Shown one piece after another: positions 54,747 to 64,000 of a DNA stretch of 64,000 bases. The first letter of the stretch is position 1; the number at the start of each line of letters is the position of its first letter. The DNA lies in assembly GCA_020744425.1 (NCBI GenBank), contig JAGMUV010000036.1, positions 372,001-436,000 of the forward strand. Direction: 5' to 3'. Below the pieces are notes generated by a model. It was not told the DNA's origin, did no database searches, and saw only the letters and a list, made by a program, of their open reading frames with translations. The DNA is from Dactylonectria macrodidyma (Eukaryota; Ascomycota; Sordariomycetes; Hypocreales; Nectriaceae). The position numbers and the translations under genes were made by a program.

Positions 54747-55817
54747 TCAAATGCACTTATCAGGCCTCGCGCACACGATTTCAAGGGCCGCCTTTGCGGG
54801 CGATAAGTGGCCGCCCACTCTGTCCGGTAGCTCCTGGTGCTGTTGTAGCTGTGCTCTCGCCAGTCTTGTCCGCGTCGATCGAGCTTGGTACGGGGGAGTC
54901 TCTGCCGTGCGTCCTGCTTCGGTTGCTCTCTGCGCCTGTCTCCTTCGCCTTGGGTCCCAAGGGGAACGCGTTGTCCCGGGACGGTCCCAGATCATTTTAA
55001 CACTGTTATTTCCTTTTCCCAGCCGTCGGATATGGTTGTAGATAACCCGGATGGCGCACTGTCCCGATTGTTGTCGCGGTCGCGCGATCGCCTTCAGAGC
55101 TGACTGGCCGCTTGACAGTATGGTGAGTCTTCGGTCCTGTAGGCCGTCAGGCATGCATCGCAATGCCATCGCTATCCCCTCCAACTCGGCCGTGTAGGGG
55201 TTCCGGTCGTCTCGAGAGCCGAGGGTGACCGAGTACCTGGCCACGACTCTGTTCGCTTGCCCTGCTGCTCTGTGGCTGATGATGCCTCCCACCATTCCTC
55301 CTTTGTCCGAAGCGCTGGTCGTGATGGTGATGTCTTCGGCACTATTGGCTGCCACTATCGCCACCTTGCACGCCAACGACACGCGGGCGTGCCACGGCGG
55401 TGCTGCATAGGCTTCGATTGTTTCCATCCGCCCGATTCCGCTCTCGCCGAGGGCAAGCGCCAGTCTCTTCATCGGCGAGATGTACTTTCGACTCACTGAT
55501 ACTTTGCATGCCGCTAGCGGGTGCTTCTTTGGCAGCGTGTGCATATTGATGTACAACTTCATTCCAGCCAGAGCATGTCGCTCGTGTACTGTTCGGATGT
55601 TGGCTTCCGCTTCAGCTACTGCCCTCGCCACCGTCTGGAAGGCTCCCGTGATGGCCCGCGCTCCTATTTTCTGTGCCCTGTTGAACTCTTTCAGCACAAT
55701 ATCGTTTTGGGTGGGCTGACAATCGGGCCGCATGAATGCATTCAAGGTGATTGCCTCAGGTGACCTATCTAGCCACACGGGCGTCGACCTCTCCTTTTTA
55801 CATTTCAATTGGCACAT
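54747..55817 (-). pseudogene. LINE (Tad1-like) ORF2, post-RT and RNase H part
   Basis: An open frame covering the region after reverse transcriptase and an RNase H domain. The usual first Asp of RNase H is not seen (ITTSASDKGG), the Glu is (TAELEG), and the second Asp position reads SSGQSAL where SDNQ is normal, so catalysis is probably lost. A frame change occurs near 55000 as the domain ends. It lacks RT upstream and ends before the C-terminal zinc knuckle of complete elements. Confidence 0.75.
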
Positions 55818-56056
55818 CCAAGTCCGCCTTGGGATTCGGAGGATGTGAAGGAAGAGCAGCCAAGAGGCGAGAGTAACTTGTTTTAGTAAGTGCCGCAGTA
55901 TCTTTGACCGACAAATCTTAGGTATAAAGACCGAGCCACCCGCTGAATCAGGGCTGACTTGCTCTTCTCGTTGTTCTTATTTATCACTCCCCATTGAGTA
56001 TCACCAATATCTCTTTATTATATCTTTCGCAGTAATGTCCCCATCGTCGTCCTACC
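55818..56056. other. No gene seen
   Basis: Contains a TATAAAG motif at about 55923 followed by pyrimidine-rich sequence, which could be the promoter of whatever the frame at 56057 belonged to. Confidence 0.3.
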
Positions 56057-56239
56057 ATGGGGTTGACTACCGCATTCCTATCGCAATGGGCTGAATCTAT
56101 TCGCATCGAAACTCTTTCTAGCCGAGTGCGAGAAGTAATCGACAAAGCAGAAGCGTTTCTAGATCTAATTTGACAAGCCCGCGAAGCAAACTCGCTCGAC
56201 ATTTCGCAGTTTACTCAAGACGCACGCTCGATCCTCGTG
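56057..56239 (+). pseudogene. Unrecognised N-terminal coding fragment fused to pogo D
   Basis: From ATG 56057 the frame reads through a helical, Glu/Arg-rich segment (ESIRIETLSSRVREVIDK) with one TGA near 56171, and passes straight into pogo transposase sequence at about 56240. The fragment is not part of pogo copies A-C. It may derive from another element's gag-like protein or a host gene. Confidence 0.4.
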
Positions 56240-56781
56240 GAAAAGTTCGCTTCGTTGACTGATTCCACTCCAAGGGGCAGGGTTAATTTCATCAGGGCCG
56301 ACGCCAAGGCTCGTCGAGTTGGAATGACTGAGAAGAACATACTCTCTGGCTGGAGGGCTACTGGGAATTGGCCGATCTCACGTGCCAAAGCTCTATGGCA
56401 CCCAGAAATCCAAGAAGATAGGCCAAATAGTAGCCCAAGAGCGACTCCCAAACCCACGCCGTAATTTGACTCGGACGATACACCAAAGACGAGCCGTCAA
56501 ATTCGTGATCTTGGGCTGAACAAAACGCCAAAGACACGAAGACAGTACAGCGTAATAGCAAAGGGCTTTGAGGCTCAACAGCAGACGGTGGCGGCGCATA
56601 CTGTGAGGATTGCTAGCCTGGAGGAGGAATTGGCTCGCCTGAAGAGAGGGAAGAAGAGGAAGGCCGTGCCAATCCTAAGAAACGTTTTATGACGTTTGGT
56701 TAGACTCTAGCTGGTGGAGAAGCCATACCCGAAGAGGAGACTCAAAATATGCCTGTTGTGGTGGAATGTGACTGTTCAGGC

Positions 56782-57918
56782 CAGGGTTGAAATCCATGAC
56801 ACTCCACGACACATTCGGAAATATGGCGTGGATATGGATGCTGACTAATAATCGCCAGGTGGAATGGATGGATATGGATCCATATGGATCCATTTCCACA
56901 TTTGTGGAAATGAATCCACGCAATCGTAATCTGCTTACATAACTCGGACAAGCAAACCATTTTCTCATTGCTCCCTCAGAATTCTATCTAACGACCTCTG
57001 GGGTGTGTCCCCCCGGGCGAATAAAAACCTACCTACCTATCTAACGAACTAATCAAGCCAGCACGCAACCAACTACGTAAACGTCTGACAAAGTCCAATC
57101 GTAGTAGCATGTAGCCTATTACGGTCAGTAGTTGAGAATAGCCTCTCGCACTCGGCTGACATAGGCTGCGCAGCAGTGCTTTCTCAGCTGCTTTTGCTGG
57201 CCTTTTGCTTTTTACCTGTGGGATCCACAATGCCGTTATGATCCTCGTACAAGTGAATCTCGGCGTTCTGCAAGCCCTTGACGGAATAGCTCTTTGGCCT
57301 TGGGTTCTTCTGCTTGATGCAAAGGCAACACACCCATCGCCGTTCCTTCTTCTGGGTCTCCTGGATATCGTAGCCGAACTGATAGACCCATTGGCGCACT
57401 TGGCCGTCTCTCTCGGAAAAGGTCCAGCCTTGATAAAGTCGAAAAAGTCGTCGTTCGTCTTCTTCTGTTCGTTCAGGAACAGCTGTAGCTAGCTTTTGAG
57501 CAGTAGTTTCGGTAGGTGGTGAGGGTAGGGGGGATCGAGAGTTACATCCATCTGTCTGTCTCGAACGGTGGGCGTTTCGTGTGATCAAGTAACAAAAGTG
57601 GCCAGATCCAAAAATTGTACAATCAAGGTCGCAAATTAAAGGCATGAATTATTGTAGGCAAAGAAAATACTTGGTGCAGGCTATTTACTAGTCGGGGAAA
57701 TCAGATAGTTGCAGTAGTAACTGTTTTCAAACCTCGCCTAATAATTAGGTACCGAGGTTATATCCATTCATTTCCACGATTTCCACAATTTCCACATGTG
57801 GAAGGGGCTACGTGGAATGGATGTGGATTTGCTAAAGGCCATATGGAATGGCGTGGAAATGGATATGGATCCATATGTGGATCCATATATGGATTCCGTG
57901 GCATGGATTTCAACCCTG
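56782..57918 (-). mobile_element. hAT-type deletion derivative inside pogo D
   Basis: 1137 bp with terminal inverted repeats CAGGGTTGAAATCCATG / complement and a perfect 8 bp duplication GTTCAGGC (56774-56781 and 57919-57926). Subterminal GGATATGGATCC- and TTTCCAC-type repeats occur at both ends. It retains only the N-terminal part of a transposase gene (57184-57645), so it depends on a full-length relative. Confidence 0.9.
57184..57645 (-). CDS. Truncated hAT transposase, BED zinc finger only
   Basis: A 153-codon frame containing a BED-type finger (CCLC, later HLYEDH) preceded by a WTFSERDG-like block usual in this group. It ends in a Lys-rich tail (KKQKASK). The catalytic and dimerisation domains were lost with the internal deletion of the element. 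If expressed it could bind element ends and interfere with transposition; that is speculative. Confidence 0.65.
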   Translation of the reverse strand: MPLICDLDCTIFGSGHFCYLITRNAHRSRQTDGCNSRSPLPSPPTETTAQKLATAVPERTEEDERRLFRLYQGWTFSERDGQVRQWVYQFGYDIQETQKKERRWVCCLCIKQKNPRPKSYSVKGLQNAEIHLYEDHNGIVDPTGKKQKASKSS

Positions 57919-58148
57919 GTTCAGGCGAGCCGTAGTCAGCAGCGGAGGCTGCCTCGGTCATTGAAGTCAGTGAGGAAACCATACCCTATCAGCCAACCAC
58001 GCGATCAGGGCGGCTTATCAAAAGACCCAGGATTCAATAGAGAGATTCAATTATTATTTATAAGACGGAAAATTTTGCGCATATCTATCATTTTGGTCAA
58101 CTAGGTAATTACACCCTATTGGACTGGAGGAATTTTTCACTTCGCTCG

Positions 58149-58471
58149 CTAATTGAATGGATCTAGTACTTCCCGACAATAATAAATCGTTTTGCCTCTC
58201 TTCATGGCCGGCCGGCGCACCACAGCAAGGCGTATCGCTTCCGCATCCTCCTCATACTCATCACCCTCAGTCGAACCAGCCGCCGCTTCCGCCTCCTCCT
58301 GGGTCTCTGCACCATCCCGCCCCGAACCCGTTTCCGCATTTACCCTCCTCGACCCGTTGAACACGCTTCTGCGCCTCCGACGCCGTCTCCCGCATCCGCT
58401 CCTCAGACTTGCCTATCCTGATATCATATGCCTTTCGGTACGATGATGATGATGATGATGATGTTCCATTA
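58149..58471 (-). pseudogene. Unrecognised coding fragment with (GAT)n microsatellite
   Basis: Two overlapping minus-strand frames appear to be one protein broken by a frameshift near 58350: a Ser-run encoded by the (GAT)n array at 58439-58463, an Arg/Glu-rich helix (KSEERMRETASEAQKR), an acidic region and a basic end (PAMKRGKTIYY). The TIR element at 58472 cut its 5' side. I do not recognise the family. Confidence 0.4.
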
Positions 58472-59395
58472 CTGGGTGGCGCCTCTAGTCCGGCCCCCGT
58501 TGCTCGCTCCGCTCCCAAGGGGGGGTCAGTGACTCGCAAAAGGTCCCCTTGATTCGCAAAATTCCGGTACATCTGATCACTGCCAATTTGTTAGGGCTAC
58601 GAAGTCACTTCGTTATAAGGGTAACTGCGATAATTCTGGCCGGGGCAAAATCTTGCATTTACATACAGTGATAACAGTCAAGTTGACAACTCAGCTTCTT
58701 CCTCTTTTGGAATCACAAATTCGCCCTGACTGACCTCAATGCAGTCTTCAGCTGTGATTTCTAGGCCGTCAGCTTCTAATGTCAGTAAGCTGCGAGCTGC
58801 CTGGCGTTCCTTTTCTTCCAGACTGATGAAGTTGACTGCAGAAGTCACAGTCTCTCTATCATAGTCAGGGGGCCATGTGATCAAAGCTGTGCCCTTGCCT
58901 ATGACTCCAAACTTATCTCGAAGCTCGCGAATAAGGGCATATCTCCTACTCATATCGTCTTTCGAAGACAACAACACGGCGCTCGAGGTTCTCGGTAGTG
59001 CATTGCGAAAAGATGTGCTTCCCGGTGTCTAAGTTGATCCAGCGCTGGATAATATCATCTCCTGATTCAGAGCTTTCAAATGATATAATTTGTGAAGACA
59101 TTGGTGCAAAATTGGAATTATTGTAGATATAATTAGGTTGTGGTGTTGTGGTGTTGCTGTCATTGTTGACGGAGGTGGTGATGTTAGGGGCGGGGTTGCG
59201 GTGACACACGTGACAGTCATGTATGCAGAATGCGAGATTATTCTTTAAAAAGGAGGTACATAATAATTGGTGGGTGCTACAGCTATTAGGGAGGTGTCTT
59301 TATTTTATTGCGAATCAAGGGGACCTTTTGCGAGTCACTGACCCCCCCTTGGGAGCGGAGCGAGCAACGGGGGCCGGACTAGAGGCGCCACCCAG
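58472..59395 (-). mobile_element. TIR element with a small ORF, TA target
   Basis: 924 bp with long, near-perfect terminal inverted repeats of about 85-90 bp (ends CTGGGTGGCGCC / GGCGCCACCCAG) and TA at 58470-58471 and 59396-59397. The arms are GC-rich while the interior is normal. It carries coding-like sequence on the minus strand (58678-59209) that does not resemble a transposase I know. A partial match to its end lies near 21152-21200, so the family has other members. Confidence 0.8.
58678..59209 (-). CDS. Unrecognised protein of the TIR element (two overlapping frames)
   Basis: Frame 1 (59209-58946) begins Asn/Thr/Pro-rich and then has an ESGDDIIQRW segment; it ends at TAG overlapping frame 2 (58977-58678), which continues with a helical ALIRELRDKFG segment, a PPDYDRE block and an acidic end (PKEEEAEL). 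They may be one protein with a single frameshift or two separate frames. Nothing resembles DDE transposase, RT or a known nucleic-acid-binding domain. The coding region fills most of the space between the inverted repeats. Confidence 0.45.
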
Positions 59396-59452
59396 TACGC
59401 CTGTGGTTAGAGAGGGGTAGGTACGTAAGATTCGCTAAGCCTATTCTAGAAG

Positions 59453-59684
59453 TGTTAAATAGTGGCAAAAGGAAGCTCATGGAAGTAGCTTGAAAAGCTG
59501 ATAAATATTGTCATCAACGATGGCAGTTACCACCTATTGCCACAGGCTTAGCAAGCAGCTTCTAGTTGATTCCACATAGCACAGAAAAGGCATATAGAGC
59601 TTGCTCTAAACCCTCAAGTAGCAAGCGGGACACACAAGTCATACACAATAGATGAATACAAGCAATTCACTCTAACATTGGACA
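59453..59684 (+). repeat. Solo LTR alpha, intact copy
   Basis: 232 bp, TGTTAAATAGTGG.. to ..ATTGGACA, with perfect 5 bp duplications AGAAG (59448-59452 and 59685-59689). It matches 18165-18308 plus 20653-20737 and shows the TA site into which pogo A later inserted in that copy (59595-59596). Confidence 0.88.
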
Positions 59685-59718
59685 AGAAGCGTCCAATACT
59701 CGGTTCCGAGCCCAAGTA

Positions 59719-59873
59719 CCGTAACAACTCTGTTAACTCGAACGCTTAGTGGCCCCCACAAAAAGCAGATTTAACCAATCAACTGAGTGAGTCATGCATA
59801 TTTTGCGGTTAACAGTGGATTATGGACATAAAGATAGGAACGCTAAGTGTTCGAGTTAACAGAGTTTTGACGG
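59719..59873. repeat. 155 bp MITE with TA target
   Basis: Inverted ends CCGTAACAACTCTGTTAACT / complement-like (CCGTCAAAACTCTGTTAACT) with TA at 59717-59718 and 59874-59875. No coding capacity. Confidence 0.75.
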
Positions 59874-60160
59874 TAATCTGTCTCGATCCAAATGCGTAAA
59901 TTTCTCTTATACCCTTTAATCCGTCTCTTACTATTGGACCTGTCCTTTTCCAATTCTGGAGCCTGTCTGATGACATACAGACCACTCTCCTCCACCGCCA
60001 TTGGCGAAGAGTCCACCTGCCTTAAGACGTTCGGTGCAGCGCCCTGCCCATAGATCAAATGCAATCAAACAAACTCCCAAACAAATCAATCAAATATGCT
60101 AGAAAGTTATTTCAAATAAAAAAAACAGAATGTTGCAGCTAGCGGATGGAAATGATCATA

Positions 60161-60385
60161 TGTGTCAAATATTAGGGTGAAAATTGTGTATTATCTCCTC
60201 TGCCCCTATGTCTTGAGGTTTCAGGGCAAGCTTTATATCCCCTTTCTCTTCTGTATAGAATCAGCTAGAAGCTGATTGCTAAGCCTCGTGGCAATAGGTG
60301 GCAATAGGTGGCAACTTTCGCCTCTGACATATCTGACAATATGTGTGAGAAGCTCTTGGTATTCTTCCTATCTAATGAGGGTCTT
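60161..60385 (-). repeat. Divergent LTR alpha copy, inverted
   Basis: The complement of this segment aligns with LTR alpha, best in 60205-60330 where a CTAGAAGCTG..TTGCTAAGCCT block and the GGCAATAGGTGG motif (tandemly doubled here) are shared. Identity is clearly lower than between the other two copies. Ends and target duplication are not resolved. Confidence 0.55.
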
Positions 60386-60831
60386 CGGGTCAGTCTTATA
60401 GACGAAGATACTGACGATGACCTCGGACAGCCGAGAGGCCCCGGATGCCCCGGGGTCTTTGACTTTATCTAGCTATTGACCTGATTGAAGGAAAAGCTAG
60501 ACTGCCGACGAGGCCTCTGACGAGGCAAGTGGCGATGGACGCCTATGATGAAAGACAGAAAGCTTCACTTCCGCTATCCCGATATGTGACACAGAAAATC
60601 CCGGATTTGGAATGCCATTTGATATATTTGACATCCAGTACAAGAAGGAAATCTGTGCTTGTGGCCTACCCAGGACCTACTACCGTGCTTGAGCGGTTCG
60701 ACCAATCAGAGTCAGTTATTGTCTAAAGCTCTGAGCTACCTCCCATCATCCATTTAAAGCCACTCTCGGAAGCTGCTGGACAGGACAACCGGCAAAGGCA
60801 TGAGGGCCAGGGTCAAAGAAATGCAAACGAG
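60386..60831. other. No gene seen
   Basis: Short frames (for example 60529-60726 plus) without recognisable motifs; may be upstream coding sequence of the PHD relic. Confidence 0.35.
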
Positions 60832-60990
60832 TGTGGTGTTTGCGGATACTACGATGAACCGGAGTCAGGTACACTGAACAAAACGGGACACATTCTCTGG
60901 ATTGCATGCTCATGGTGTGGTACATGGCAACATGGCAGCTGTTTTTGGTATCTATAAAGAGTCGATACCCCGAGAGTATTGGTGTAAGTT
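60832..60990 (+). pseudogene. PHD-type zinc finger relic
   Basis: The frame encodes CGVC, then about 23 residues later CSWCGTWQHGSC, the Cys4-His-Cys order of a PHD finger. A TAA follows, and the expected final pair continues in the next frame (YWCKL) with the last Cys missing. PHD fingers bind histone tails and occur in both host chromatin proteins and some retrotransposons. Upstream and downstream parts are unrecognised. Confidence 0.45.
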
Positions 60991-61758
60991 AGTGCTACTT
61001 GCCACACCAAATATGTCAGGCAACACGGCCCTCAGGCGAGCGATGGAACACAAAACGGGACCTAAGTTTGGCTGTAACTGGTATCGCATGACCAAATTGA
61101 AGATTGAAGGGATATACACCTAACTGGGGATAAAAGCAACTAGTAAAGTCTTCAGTACAAAAAACAGTGAAGGTTCTGAAACTGCTTTTTGGCCCCAACC
61201 TCAGGACGAGGTTGGTAGGCGGCTTGCCCCACAATGCCAACGAGTAGTTTCCTCATTATCCGATGTTGCAAGAGATGGCAAAGTCACTCGATTGGACACC
61301 CCCTGTACCTGGTGGGGCCAATCTGACCAATCAGAGGGAGCGCACACAGGCCCAGTCCATTGACAGGTGGTACATTCATAACTGCCCTCCTACAGCAGGG
61401 GGGGCTTGGAGATTCACGACAAACAAACAAGGCTGCATAGGCTAGCCGGTCAAGGGTTGAGCCAACAGAGCCTCCTAGCTCATCCGTATCCTACAGTGTT
61501 TTACTTGCTGTGAAAGACCAACGTCGGAATCTGAACCTCCAAGAGTGCATCGTCCTTTGCGAATCCTGGACCAACAACACACCAAATACCGACTGACTGG
61601 AAAGCTAAGATTCAGGTCAAGTTAACCAACTGCGTTGCATCTGCTTCCAAATCAGTATTCCCCAGTCATACCTATTAAATCTGATCTTTTAAATTGCCGC
61701 CGTGTCCCAACATGAAGTGCATTCCATTGCATCTACTGGAATATTCAATTAATTTATA
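60991..61758. other. No gene seen
   Basis: Short frames only. The last 150 bp are AT-rich and may be the forkhead gene's promoter. Confidence 0.35.
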
Positions 61759-62325
61759 ATGAACTGGAACCCGAGCTTGCACGACCCTCTTATATGTCCA
61801 TTCTTTACTACAGATGGATGTACTTTTTGCAACTTCTACATTTCATGGAACGAATGCTCTATCCCCGACAGTCAATGGACTTTAACCAGTACAATACCTC
61901 ACCAGGCCGCCCCTACGCCACTTCTTGAGGCATCGGCATTTCCGCAGTCTATACCAGGGAGCCAGGAATCATACGCACAACTCCTTTTCGACGCCTTCAT
62001 ACACCACCACAAAGCCCAGGAGAATCAGAAGGGCAGTGAATATATTATGTCATTGCAGGAGATATATCTGTGGTTTACGGAGAATCAGAAGGAGGTGGTC
62101 GCCAGACAGGGTTGGCGAAAGAGCATTCGCCACAATCTAAGTATGAATACGGTCAGTTACCAGGCTAGGAAAGGACGAATCATGGATCATGCTAATGCAC
62201 CGCAGGCCTTCTCTCCGCCTGGCTCTGTAGGTAAAAAGCGAAAAAGAGGTCTTTGGCAATTGGACCCCGCTACTGTTGTCAATGGGGGAGTGCCACCTAC
62301 CTCGCGAGGGCGGAACTCGAGATGA
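61759..62325 (+). CDS. Forkhead-domain transcription factor
   Basis: ATG at 61759; the unspliced frame is 188 aa. The forkhead (winged-helix) domain starts at SYAQLLFDAF (about residue 71) and includes MSLQEIYLWF and the recognition helix GWRKSIRHNLSMN (118-130). A 54 nt in-frame insertion right after this helix (62152-62205) has GT..AG ends and a GCTAAT branch-like site; splicing it joins NT to AFSPPG and gives the family's usual wing and LDP end (170 aa). So either form is open. The protein is short for a fungal forkhead factor, which usually has long flanking regions. Likely nuclear. Confidence 0.75.
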   Translation: MNWNPSLHDPLICPFFTTDGCTFCNFYISWNECSIPDSQWTLTSTIPHQAAPTPLLEASAFPQSIPGSQESYAQLLFDAFIHHHKAQENQKGSEYIMSLQEIYLWFTENQKEVVARQGWRKSIRHNLSMNTVSYQARKGRIMDHANAPQAFSPPGSVGKKRKRGLWQLDPATVVNGGVPPTSRGRNSR

Positions 62326-64000
62326 ACAAGTGGAGCTAGATGGCTGGACCTGACTCGTCAACACACAAATGCCTCTGCTCCGAATGCTCAATTTTGTTGT
62401 ATCTGCGGAGTAACCATGTCCTCATTGGTTACGAGTTTACTGGATGAAGTGTGGACCTCGTCAGTCAGGTGAGGTGACATGCCTGCAGCTTCCCTGCGCG
62501 ATGGATCGCTGGGCCCGCACGCACGAGGCCGGGCTAGCCAACCGTGACACCAAGCATGGATGATAATTAGACGAAGGATCGAAGTAGCTGTTGCCAGGAT
62601 GATCATCACCAACATACTCAGCTGTATGCACGATTTGTCTCTGTTCCCCACATATTGGGTTAGGGATGAATGCATTGGGGCGCGCTTGGATGGAGTTGTT
62701 ACATCACCATGCCATCTTCCGTCCGTAGATATGAAACCGGCGGTGTCGATTCTGACATAGCAAGTAGTCTGAAATTTATAGCGCAATTGGGAGGTCTTTT
62801 CGCCCACGGGGCATTACTTCATGTTAGTACATTTGCGAACCGTCCGATTCACATGTGGGGGCCAACAAGGCTAGCGTAGCTTATTTCAAGGGTTATCACA
62901 GTGACAAACCCAGGCAGCGAATGTTCGGACCAACGCCCGGGTTCCTCGTACTCATGAGAGCCAAGGCGTCTGACGCCAGGAAGCGCCGAGATGCAAGGGC
63001 GAAGGGGGAAGGCGGCGGGCTGAGCGTTTAGCCCTGGAACATGCCGATGAGCCTAGCCGAGGCGTAAGTTTACGCTCAAGCGAGTGTAGATTGGGGGCTA
63101 AGATCGGCGTTACGTATCACTAGTTTGCTAACTGGGGGTCATGTTACAACCGCACCTGCTGCGTCAGGCAATTGCCCGCTGGGGGCCTGCCGCAAAAATG
63201 GGCCACCAGGTTGTCCAAGTGGCCAATGCACAGCCAACCGTCCGCATGAGGGCCGTGCGCAATGGCGAAGGAGGAATGTGCCCGGTGCTCTTTGTGCCAA
63301 CTGGTTAGTTCTTGTGACTGCGCTAAGCCCAGCGAGGGATCAAGGTCACGTCACCAGCTTCGTTGCGTCAGTTTGCCCAGCGCTGGTGCTTAGAGAGCTC
63401 TAGGAAGCACGCAACTGAGAGTAGTACTCACAAGTGGGAGATACTATCGCGCGTCGCGGCTAAGTGCAAGCGTTGGAATTAAGTGGTTCAGGTTCAGGTT
63501 CAATTCCTACTCGGTTTTAGCCGCCATTCCACACGCAGCCATGCCCGGTAAGCGGGGTTCGGCTGACAGCCGAAGCGCCCCGAATATTTGTTCGTGACGC
63601 CCCACTTCCCCAACACCATCTGGCGTTTGGCCAGCTGCCCCAGTTGGGCTCCCATGAGGCGAACTATCCCATCAACTGCCAATGGGCTCCATTTTTGCCA
63701 AGGGCGGGGTAAAGCCAATCAGGGCTTATAGGCCCACTAGAATAATCGAATCATATACTAAGATTCAAGGTACCTTTCTTCCCCTATAGATTTTGGGTAT
63801 GCCAAAGGTACCAATAATCTCCATCAATACATCCCTTTGACCGTGGTAAGACTACACTTGACCCTTAGTCCCCATAGTGGCCCGGGTGATCAGCGGTACG
63901 CTGGTTGACTTCAAAAGGCTACGTGGCTATGTGGAGGGCTATGTATTTCGATGTAGATCTCTAACAACCGTGACTTTTAGTGCCTCATAAAATGGGTGGA
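62326..64000. other. No supported gene to the right edge
   Basis: Frames of up to 139 codons (62388-62807 minus) lack recognisable domains. GC-richer sequence at about 62900-63720 carries several overlapping frames without family matches. A GGTTCA triple near 63487-63505 looks tRNA-like but does not fold as a tRNA. Confidence 0.35.

Larger units (their letters stand above)
56240..58040 (+). pseudogene. pogo transposase D, C-terminal part split by a hAT element
   Basis: The frame from 56240 matches the region after the third catalytic Asp in copies A-C (SLTDS.., GWRATGNWPIS) through the coiled coil and KRGKKRKA stretch. Stops are present (TAA at 56461, TGA and TAG near 56690-56703). The final part continues after the hAT insertion, at 57927-58040, ending in a basic RSGRLIKRPR tail as in the other copies. 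The DNA-binding and DDE domains are missing. Confidence 0.8.

Noticed and set aside
60529..60726. Upstream exon of the PHD-finger relic
   Set aside because: No splice donor or domain continuity could be shown.
63420..63515. Possible tRNA or tRNA-derived SINE near the triple GGTTCA
   Set aside because: The T-arm stem does not pair and no acceptor stem closes around it.

Overview
The window looks like transposon-packed accessory DNA from a filamentous ascomycete (Pezizomycotina). Host genes have 45-65 nt GT..AG introns with fungal-type branch points. Typical fungal families are present: a GT69 mannosyltransferase, Zn2Cys6 and bZIP factors, an ATF-like leucine zipper, fungal 7-TM rhodopsin-family proteins and a 2EXR protein. 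A long AT-rich block and many stop codons in mobile-element genes carry the C-to-T-at-CpA mark expected of repeat-induced point mutation (RIP). Order-level placement (for example Eurotiales) is only a guess.

Layout. 1-8.9 kb: a nearly intact Ty3/Gypsy chromovirus on the minus strand (gag, pol with chromodomain, two LTRs, polypurine tract, self-priming-type primer site), facing the 3' end of a second copy across a 2.2 kb RIP-degraded block. 9.9-11.3 kb: intact CAP59/CMT1-like mannosyltransferase. 11.9-18.1 kb: piggyBac, LINE, pogo and Tc1 relics around a broken alpha/beta-hydrolase gene. 18.2-20.7 kb: a three-level nest (solo LTR > pogo > solo LTR). 20.7-26.2 kb: quiet stretch, then a bZIP gene and an unrecognised two-exon gene. 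26.2-31.6 kb: a second nest (pogo B containing a hAT-type element and pogo C, which contains a solo LTR). 31.6-39.6 kb: hAT, Tc1 and LINE pieces, including a complete but frameshifted hAT element (34647-37708). 39.6-45.2 kb: a broken DUF3455-type gene, an intact Zn2Cys6 gene and an intact esterase with an 8-bp-TSD insertion just upstream. 47.9-54.6 kb: three copies, whole or partial, of a rhodopsin-family gene; the full one is split by a 149 bp MITE. 54.7-60.4 kb: LINE, pogo, hAT, an unrecognised ORF-bearing TIR element and solo LTRs. 61.8-62.3 kb: forkhead-domain gene. The rest is sparse.

Host genes that look intact are the mannosyltransferase, Zn2Cys6 factor, esterase and forkhead protein; probable ones are the bZIP (an in-frame stop lies near its N terminus), the 2EXR protein and the two-exon gene. 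I see no metabolic cluster. The main value of the window is its layered insertion record: nine insertions have exact target-site duplications of at least 4 bp readable in the sequence (five of 8 bp, three of 5 bp, one of 4 bp), and several nests give a relative order of events. All calls come from reading the sequence and the translated frames; no database search was run.
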